Notes under the pieces: model-generated | What the model was told of the DNA's origin: nothing | The model's input: only the letters and a program-made list of their open reading frames with translations | Databases searched by the model: none | Position numbers and translations under genes: made by a program | From: Macrostomum hystrix | Lineage: Eukaryota; Platyhelminthes; Macrostomidae | Assembly (NCBI GenBank): GCA_950097015.1 | Contig: CATNEN010000039.1 | Span: forward strand, 10,262,001-10,326,000 | Length of the DNA: 64,000 nt | Reading direction: 5' to 3' | Part shown: positions 44,936-64,000 of the stretch, piece after piece | Layout of the letters: each line of letters starts with the position of its first letter | How positions within the stretch are numbered: the stretch's first letter is position 1

Positions 44936-46969
44936 CTACAACTCCATATCGTCGGCAGCTTCGGCGTCGCTGAAATCCGACATTGAACTCTCGTCATCAT
45001 TGTCTGCCGCCACGGCCGCCACGCCACTGTTGGAGTTGGAAGCGGCGGCTGCAGCGCCACCGCCACCATTTTCTTCAACAGCTGGCAGCCTTGGATGTAC
45101 AGCGGCTCTCAGCGCTGCCTCGGTGGCATACAGCTGGACATACTCGCGCACTTTGGCCCGATAGTCATCCGGCCTGTGCAGGTAGAGCGACGCGGCCGCA
45201 CCATTGAGCGGATCCATCGGGTTCGGGTAGGTCAGCAGCTGCGGCAGAAACGACTCGAATATGTTGGTGAGGTCTGGATTGGTTGGTGGAATCCAAACAT
45301 AGTTAGTCTGAGCACTGAAACCATTCGCTTCAGGGATCCAAGCCTAGTTAGCATAGAAACTCACCATACAGGGCAGACCATGTCTGATTGATTACATCCA
45401 GACAGACAGAACCAGATCTAAAATTTTTTGATGAGAAACAAGTAACATTTAAATCTAATACTTAAAAGCAGAAAACAAAACAAAGAGAAGAATAAAACTC
45501 ACGCCTCATCGATGTTTGGATGAAAGATTTTGTTCATGAAGCCTGTAACAATTTAACCAGTAATTTAGTTTGCTAAGTTGCAGAATATAATCACACTCAA
45601 AGACTAGCTCACCAATAGAAGGAGACTTAAATGGATATCGTTCAGGTAGGTCAACTCGAACTTTCCAGACGCCACCCTCATAGGGGGCTGGTCAAATTTC
45701 AGGGGTTGGCCAGTGTTAGGACAATAATAATGAGTATAATTGATATAGATCTATTTATATAAAATGCAACTTACAATCAGCTGGTCCATGAAACTTGACA
45801 ATAAACTCATTCAGGCCACCAAGAATGGTTACTTCATGCTTGCTTTCAACACTTCATTAGTGCAGGTCGATCAGTTTTAAGTTTGATAAGAGGTTAAGGA
45901 AAATTAAAGTTTGCTGTTTGTAGGCCTATAACTCTGTTTTATTAAAAAATATATGCTTAATAAATACATTACAGATGTCACAGGCTTCTAATTAAATATA
46001 ATTTGTATTACAAGTTGCCGCATCTTTATTTAGCTGACTACAAATAAATACTGTCAAGTTCATATCATTTTTTAACTCAAGATATCTTTAAAGATAGGGG
46101 GTTGGTGGCAGAGTAGTTAACATGTTTGCCTCTTGCACCATGGTCTCTAAGTTTTATTCCATGGTGAGGCCACATTAATTTGGGGCATAGCCACAGAGAG
46201 AAGGCTTAAGGCTTGTGATGCAAATTACACCCTTGAGTGCTAACATCTAAGGCACAGTGAAATATACACTGCTTGACAATGAGAAAGTCAGAAAGGACAG
46301 TTGTACACATCTGTGAGTGTATACCTAAGTAGACTATTTGTGTGTGCGTGTGTGTGTATGCTCAACAAAATGGACAGGATTGCCTCTTTGCTAGGAGGGG
46401 TTCCTTTGTCACCAAATGATATACTACTGCTCATAGCCTTCTTGCAATTATTTTTATTTTTTTCTTTAAGGATAGGCCATTATAGATGTAGCTAGATGGT
46501 GAGGGCTATATCATATACTTTTTTATTCATAAACTGTACTTTTAAAGAGCAAAGGCCAAGCTCCCATTGCCAATTACACATGAAGTTGTACATAAAAATA
46601 TGAAACTCATGTAAAATTTGACATGACTCCAAGACAATAGTCATTCAGGCCTACTAATAACGAAATGAAAAAGCTTAGATTAAAAACTAATTCCTGATAC
46701 TCATTGAAGGGCAGCTCTAAATTCTAAAGTATGTCTTTTTTAAATTTGATAAGAGGCAGACTGAATTTTGGCAGATGGTATTCTAGTGATTAGGCCTAGT
46801 GAATTTTTTTAATATTTTAGCCAATCACCAACAATCATACACAAAAATACTTTTAAAATATAAGAGCTAAAAATGCAAGAGTCAACAAGCAATAAAAATA
46901 TATAATTGAAGGATACAGTTTAATAACATCAGTGTCCATTCTTCGTTTGCCTGGGCTTGGAGATGACAT
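44936..46969 (-). CDS. UBE2H: Ubiquitin-conjugating enzyme E2 H, 6 exons, 211 aa
   Basis: E2 enzyme that carries ubiquitin as a thioester; UBE2H works with the CTLH/GID E3 ligase. Exons 46969-46917, 45851-45775, 45687-45613, 45542-45503, 45417-45365 and 45273-44936 total 636 bp with matching phases. It begins [18 protein letters not shown], nearly identical to vertebrate UBE2H, followed by [29 protein letters not shown] and [14 protein letters not shown]. Next come [13 protein letters not shown] with the catalytic cysteine at residue 87, then [20 protein letters not shown]. The C-terminus keeps the UBE2H ending [18 protein letters not shown] but has an Ala/Gly/Asn-rich insertion before it, making the protein about 28 residues longer than the human one. 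Intron 1 contains a SINE. Confidence 0.95.
46097..46478 (+). mobile_element. SINE family A, old near-full-length copy in UBE2H intron 1
   Basis: Opens with a degraded tRNA-like head (GGTTGGTGGCAGAGTAGTTA), carries TTTGGGGCATAGCCACAGAG and TCACCAAATGATATACTACT, and ends CTTCTTGCAATTATTTTTAT. It is more diverged than the other copies and inserted antisense to the gene. Confidence 0.8.
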
Positions 46970-47906
46970 TTCTGTTTGTAGTAGCAAAATTTACAGAAAC
47001 TTAGTTCTACGCAAAGACGGTTTTAGGCAAAAAGTTAGGCGAAGACAAAGTCGACGCCAATGACTGAAGAATCTGAAGAAATCAACTTTCAGCTAGCACA
47101 CAAGCAAAAGTGCAAAACAGACAGAACTTACTATACTTGTAATAAAGTAAGCCGCTACTGTGTCACGGGCTAAGTACTTATTTGCTTTAAAAATGCTGCT
47201 CTGTAGCTACCAAAACACGTTTATTCAGTCAGTTTATATGAATGTATGCATGCATGAATAAAGCGACAAAAAGTACTCATACTGCTGATCAGCTGATTGT
47301 AAAAAAGTAAAACATCTAAAGAAATACATGCTAAAAGAACAAACATTCCGAAGCATTTACGCCTAATGCAAATTAAAATATTTCAGATCTTGAGAAATAT
47401 AAACTGTTTAGAAACATATTTCACATTTGTTTTATCTGAGTGTTTAAAAACAATACTTTCCCAGAAACAGTCCTTTAAAATCATTTAAAAATTTGTGTAA
47501 GGCGATTTTCAGTATATTTGTCTTTACAACTGTGATTTTTTTCATTAAGTCAGCTAGTAGCGTTAAGTAAAGTTAAGCTACTACAAGCAATCTAAACGAC
47601 TTATTTATCATAATTTATATATACTATAATAGTTATTACTATAACTATTCTGCTTCATTTCTGCTTTGTTAAAACTCGACTCCAACAACTTGTTTATTGT
47701 TGCTGAATAAAAGTGTTAATTATTGACCTTTGTGACGAATTTATGTTTTCCATTCTCAATTACCAGTATTCTAATTGATTATACAACTGCATAATGACTG
47801 CAGTATTCTTCTAGTACTTATTCTTTAATTTAGTTATGTTAAGTTCATAAGAAAATATTCATTCTCTGTAGACTGCAGCTAGCTACTTCACAAAATTGCA
47901 AGAGTG
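46970..47906. promoter_or_regulatory. Divergent promoter region UBE2H / PXN
   Basis: The UBE2H start (minus) and the paxillin start (plus) lie 937 bp apart, head to head, so both promoters should be in this AT-rich interval. No TATA box or other motif is clear enough to assign. Confidence 0.45.
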
Positions 47907-59935
<12,029 letters not shown>

Positions 59936-60314
59936 CCACCGTGTCAACCACCGTGTCTAAAGGATATTGCCAAACAACTCAAATCGGTATTTTTTAATGT
60001 TATGTTTCATTCTGTTCACTTGTTGTCGTTTCGATTAGCACTAAGGCCCCCCACACACACACACACACACGATGCTTCATATTCACTTTGTACCCATTGG
60101 ACCATATTATTTCCTTGTACAAAACGAACGTTATTTTTCCCACTTGTAAAGACTATACGTGGTATTTAAAACATCCGCTGCCTTCTGCACAATGGCTCCC
60201 TAACCGAATGACCGATTTTCATGAAAGTCCACCATGTGGATCCGTTTTTTCCACCCTATATGGTGTAGAAAAAAAATTTGAGATGCAAAATACCCGTGTG
60301 GTTTTTCCACTTTT
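59936..60314. other. PXN 3' flank
   Basis: Contains a (CA)n tract at 60051-60070. No polyadenylation hexamer stands out close to the stop codon. Confidence 0.45.
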
Positions 60315-60532
60315 AATGCAGGAGGTCTGTGTGCAGTGGCACATTATTTGGTGACACTAGACACTAGACCATTCCGCCATCTCCTGAGCACACACTCACA
60401 CAGGGTGTACACCTGCCCTGACTTTCTCATCGTAAGGCAGTGTACACAACAAGCCTCACGAATGTGGCCTCGCCGCGGAATCGACCTCAGAAACCTTGGA
60501 CCGCTCTGTCCCTCACCGCCCCGGTTAAGTGA
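60315..60532 (-). mobile_element. SINE family A, internally deleted
   Basis: On the minus strand it has a partial head (GAGGTCGATTCCGCGGCGAG) joined to the later body (ATGAGAAAGTCAGGGCAGGT) and the region before the tail (GTCACCAAATAATGTGCCAC). The middle of the body is missing. Confidence 0.8.
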
Positions 60533-60539
60533 TTTATTT

Positions 60540-60795
60540 TTCCCGTCTAGATAAAGGTAGGTGACCACCGAAGACGGAGATGATTCGGGTGTCATGCTGA
60601 TCAATTTTGAAGGCCTGGCAAGGCCGCACTGAGGCGCAGTGCTAATTCGTGTATAGGGGTGTATGAAATACACTTGCCCTTCGGCCAGAAACATTGAATA
60701 TCTCGACTGTCTGAAAAGCTGGCGACTTGATTCTTATTTCAGAAGATGCGCAAGAAAAAGTTGGTCCGTGTTCTTAAGTCCCTTGGTAGTTCTAT
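60540..60795 (+). mobile_element. Dispersed repeat, copy 2
   Basis: Inverted relative to copy 1 at 37160-37510 and similar over most of its length, for example CGAATTAGCACTGCGCCTCA read on the minus strand. It directly abuts the family A SINE. Confidence 0.7.
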
Positions 60796-61317
60796 TCTTA
60801 TCAACATCTTGACAGCTCTATGTATATTTAGAAGTACACATTTTAATTTGAAGATTTTTCATGCCTTACAAGAAAAACCTGCTTTTTTCGTCTGTATTCT
60901 CTTGTATTAGTAATCTTGTATTTTATCCCAATCCATTTGCTAATGTTATCAAATCAAATCAATATGGATACAAGACATATGGATCTGCATCATTTTTTCT
61001 GCTATAGAATCAAGTGGATGTTGTTAGTTCTGCAATTTTACAATCAGCTAAAATAATAGAGATGTCACCCGCATTCATCACTCTGCGCAAAATTATTTTC
61101 AATTGGAAAGCCGTTTTTTGTGTTGTTATTTTTTTTGACGCAAAAGCGGAAATTGGTTTCTATTTTTAAGGTGCCACCAGTGTCAAACCAATGAACTGTG
61201 TCACTCAGCTTATAGGTCTGTGCTAAAGTCTACCTTGACTGTTTACAGTCTGACGATGGGAAAGTCAGGGCACATGTTTTTGTCAGTTTGAAATAAGCAG
61301 CCATTGTCAGATTTATG
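60796..61317. other. AT-rich spacer with a short SINE fragment
   Basis: Mostly unclassified. At about 61236-61278, TTTACAGTCTGACGATGGGA and AAGTCAGGGCACATG match the middle of SINE family A, a small orphan piece beside the next array. Confidence 0.5.
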
Positions 61318-62932
61318 ACTGAGGGACTGAGGGACTGAGGTACAGTAATGGACTGAGGCACAGTGAGGGACTGAGGGACTGAGGTGCAGTAATGGACTGA
61401 GGGACTGAGGCACAGTGAGGGACTGAGGGACTGAGGGACTGAGGTACAGTAATGGACTGAGGCACAGTGAGGGACTGAGGGACTGAGGTGCAGTAATGGA
61501 CTGAGGGACTGAGGCACAGTGAGGGACTGAGGGACTGAGGGACTGAGGTACAGTAATGGACTGAGGCACAGTGAGGGACTGAGGCACAGTGAGGGACTGA
61601 GGCACAGTGAGAGACTGAGGCACAGTGAGGGACTGAGGCACAGTGAGGGACTGAGGCACAGTGAGGGACTGAGGTACAGTAATGGACTGAGGCACAGTGA
61701 GGGACTGAGGGACTGAGGGACTGAGGCACAGTGAGGGACTGAGGTACAGTAATGGACTGAGGCACAGTGAGGGACTGAGGGACAGTAATGGACTGAAGGG
61801 CCATAAGGGACTGAGGGACTGAGGGGCCATAAGGGACTGAGGGACCATGAGGCACAGTGAGGGACTGAGGGACTGAGGTACAGTAATGGACTGAGGCACA
61901 GTGAGGGACTGAGGTACAGTAATGGACTGAGGCACAGTGAGGGACTGAGGTACAGTAATGGACTGAGGGACTGAGGGACTGAGGTACAGTAATGGACTGA
62001 GGCACAGTTAGGGACTGAGGGACAGTAATGGACTGAAGGGCCATAAGGGACTGAGGGACCATGAGGGACAGAGGGGCCATAAGGGACTGAGGGACAGTAA
62101 TGGACTGAAGGGCCATAAGGGACTGAGGGACCATGAGGGACAGAGGGGCCATAAGGGACTGAGGGACCATGAGGGACTGAGGGACTGAGGCACAGTGAGG
62201 GACTGAGGGACTGTGGTACAGTAATGGACTGAGGGACTGAGGCACAGTGAGGGACTGAGGTACAGTAATGGACTGAGGCACAGTGAGGGACTGAGGTACA
62301 GTAATGGACTGAGGGACTGAGGGACTGAGGTACAGTAATGGACTGAGGCACAGTGAGGGACTGAGGGACAGTAATGGACTGAAGGGCCATAAGGGACTGA
62401 GGGACCATGAGGGACTGAGGGGCCATAAGGGACTGAGGGACCATGAGGGACTGAGGCACAGTGAGGGACTGAGGCACAGTGAGGAACTGAGGGACTGAGG
62501 GACAGTGAGGGACTGAGGTACAGTAATGGACTGAGGGACTGAGGCACAGTGAGGGACTGAGGGACTGAGGTACAGTAATGGACTGAGGCACAGTGAGGGA
62601 CTGATGGACTGAGTTACAGTAATGGACTGAGGCACAGTGAGGGACTGAGGGACAGTAATGGACTGAGGCACAGTGAGGGACTGAGGGACAGTAATGGACT
62701 GAAGGGCCATAAGGGACTGAGGGACCATGAGGGACTGAGGGGCCATAAGGGACTGAGGGACCATGAGGGACTGAGGGGCCATAAGGGACTGAGGGACCAT
62801 GAGGGACTGAGGGGCCATAAGGGACTGAGGGACCATGAGGGACTGAGGGGCCATAAGGGACTGAGGGACCATGAGGGACTGAGGGGCCATAAGGGACTGA
62901 GGGACCATGAGGGACTGAGGGACTAAAATACA
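61318..62932. repeat. Composite GGGACTGAG array, 1.6 kb
   Basis: Built from a 9-10-bp core, GAGGGACTGAG, combined with CACAGT, TACAGTAATGGACT, CCATGAG and GGCCATAAGGGACT modules. At the right end about six perfect 36-bp units (GGGACCATGAGGGACTGAGG plus GGCCATAAGGGACTGA) form a clean higher-order repeat. Two minus-strand frames longer than 500 codons overlap here in different phases, showing that they are not coding. Confidence 0.95.
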
Positions 62933-63184
62933 CTGAAGTGTATTAACAAAAGCGGCGAATGTTTAGTTTGCGGTTGCGATTCGGTGATATAAATTCTTGT
63001 TGAGATCCAGTCGACAATGCCTAGGCGGGCATTCCAATGCCTCTAATCCCTGTGGGAGCACAGCTCGGCTAAGGGAGAGGGTTAATGCTCAAGTTGACGG
63101 CTCAGCTGGGACAATCCAGCTGATGAATTTCATAATTAGAAGGCCTGTGGAGGCTGCTCGCATTATCTCTCGCTCTGCCTGGGG

Positions 63185-63300
63185 CAACCAGCCCACATCT
63201 GTTATCCACCAGCCCACATCTGTTATCTACTAGCCCACATCTGTTATCTACCAGCCCACATCTGTTATCTTCCAACCCACATCCACCAACCCACAAACTG
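63185..63300. repeat. 21-bp repeat
   Basis: Five or six units of AGCCCACATCTGTTATCTAC, degrading to the right. Confidence 0.85.
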
Positions 63301-63829
63301 ATATCTACCATCTATCTGCCACTCTTCATTGGCGTCACTCTGTGCGTTTATCAAAGTTTTTCTGCTTTGCCCTCAACATTTCTATGACAGCCTGGTCGCG
63401 TATATCCTTTTGGTCCCATCCGAGCAGCCTTATGCATCATCAGTTGTTAGCTATTATCGGAAGCACTTTTATCCAATCGCTGGCTGGAGAGGCCGCAAAA
63501 AAGGCGATCTATCAACTAGCTCGGATAAGCGGGGCAGGATGTGAGAGGAAATTGCTCAAATTCTCAAACAATGCTCTTAACGCTCGCCATGGCGGCAACA
63601 TTTTAACTACGTTGATTGAAAAAAAAATTTTTAACGGTTTTTAATCCCCTTTTCACATTTTAACATTTTTGATGTGGGCTGATAGGTAAAAAACTCTCAC
63701 GTTAAGTGTATCGTGCATCGTGTTTTAATAGTGCTTTTAATTTATTTAGGTCAGGGGTCGGCAAACTCAGGACCGTTGCCTCTTAAAGTATACTGTTTCA
63801 TCTTTCCCCTCTTTAACTCTCCTCGGCCT
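63301..63829. other. Unclassified segment with a hAT-like terminus
   Basis: Two overlapping plus-strand frames (63329-63544, 63342-63644) show no recognised domain. At 63752, CAGGGGTCGGCAAACTCAGG resembles the terminal inverted repeat of hAT transposons; the rest of any such element would extend to the right. Confidence 0.35.
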
Positions 63830-64000
63830 CGTCTCCCCGTGTCTTATCTCTCCCGTACCTTATCTCTCCCTTGTCTCATCTCTCCCCTGTCTCATCTCTC
63901 TCCTGTCTCATCTCTCCGCTGTCTTATCTCTCTCCTGTCTCATCTCTCCCCTGTTTCATCTCTCCCCTGTCTTATCTCTCTCCTGTCTCATCTCTCCCCT
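63830..64000. repeat. CTCATCTCTCCCCTGT repeat at the right edge
   Basis: Units of 15-17 bp, the reverse complement of the GAGATGAGACAGGGG family at 9315-9662. The array runs off the window. Confidence 0.9.

Noticed and set aside
61230-62933. 567- and 531-codon proline/serine-rich frames
   Set aside because: They overlap in different phases over a simple repeat array.

Overview
This is eukaryotic, animal nuclear DNA. It holds multi-exon genes with GT-AG introns and orthologues of animal proteins: paxillin, 14-3-3 epsilon, UBE2H, a CP2-family transcription factor, WASH and SPATA4. Coding exons are GC-rich in an AT-rich background. Roughly half of the window is tandem repeat, and tRNA-derived SINEs and decayed LINE pieces are scattered through it. 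The gene set fits a bilaterian invertebrate. A flatworm or other lophotrochozoan is plausible, but the species cannot be named from sequence alone.

Layout: 1-4.7 kb is non-coding with a 41-bp array and two arrays of one 30-bp family. 4.7-7.4 kb (minus) is WASHC1 in four exons. 7.6-12.3 kb holds three more arrays. 12.4-24.1 kb (minus) is a CP2/TFCP2-like transcription factor in seven exons, five of its six introns filled with minisatellites. 24.1-26.1 kb is AT-rich and empty. 26.7-30.0 kb is a SINE plus a decayed non-LTR retrotransposon with endonuclease, reverse transcriptase (RT), RNase H and zinc-knuckle remnants. 30.5-32.7 kb (plus) is a SPATA4-like CH-domain gene. 33.1-35.3 kb is a SINE whose 3' end has been amplified into a 59-bp satellite. 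35.8-36.9 kb (minus) is an intronless PP1-like phosphatase. 39.3-43.0 kb (minus) is 14-3-3 epsilon. 44.9-47.0 kb (minus) is UBE2H. 47.9-59.9 kb (plus) is a complete paxillin gene (LD motifs plus four LIM domains). 60-64 kb holds SINE and dispersed-repeat copies and a 1.6-kb composite array.

Five genes were assembled exon by exon, and in each the exon lengths sum to a multiple of three with matching phases: WASHC1 541 aa, CP2 655 aa, 14-3-3 epsilon 257 aa, UBE2H 211 aa, paxillin 464 aa. The genes do not form an operon or a shared pathway; they are ordinary housekeeping and signalling genes. The special feature is the repeat landscape. Most long introns carry their own minisatellite family, and several arrays run to within 10-40 bp of a splice site. 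One array is interrupted by a foldback element whose arm has become a 470-bp (TCTG)n block, and another array is visibly derived from a SINE tail. Most of the very long repetitive open frames in the window arise because 30-, 33- and 24-bp units preserve frame; I do not regard them as genes.
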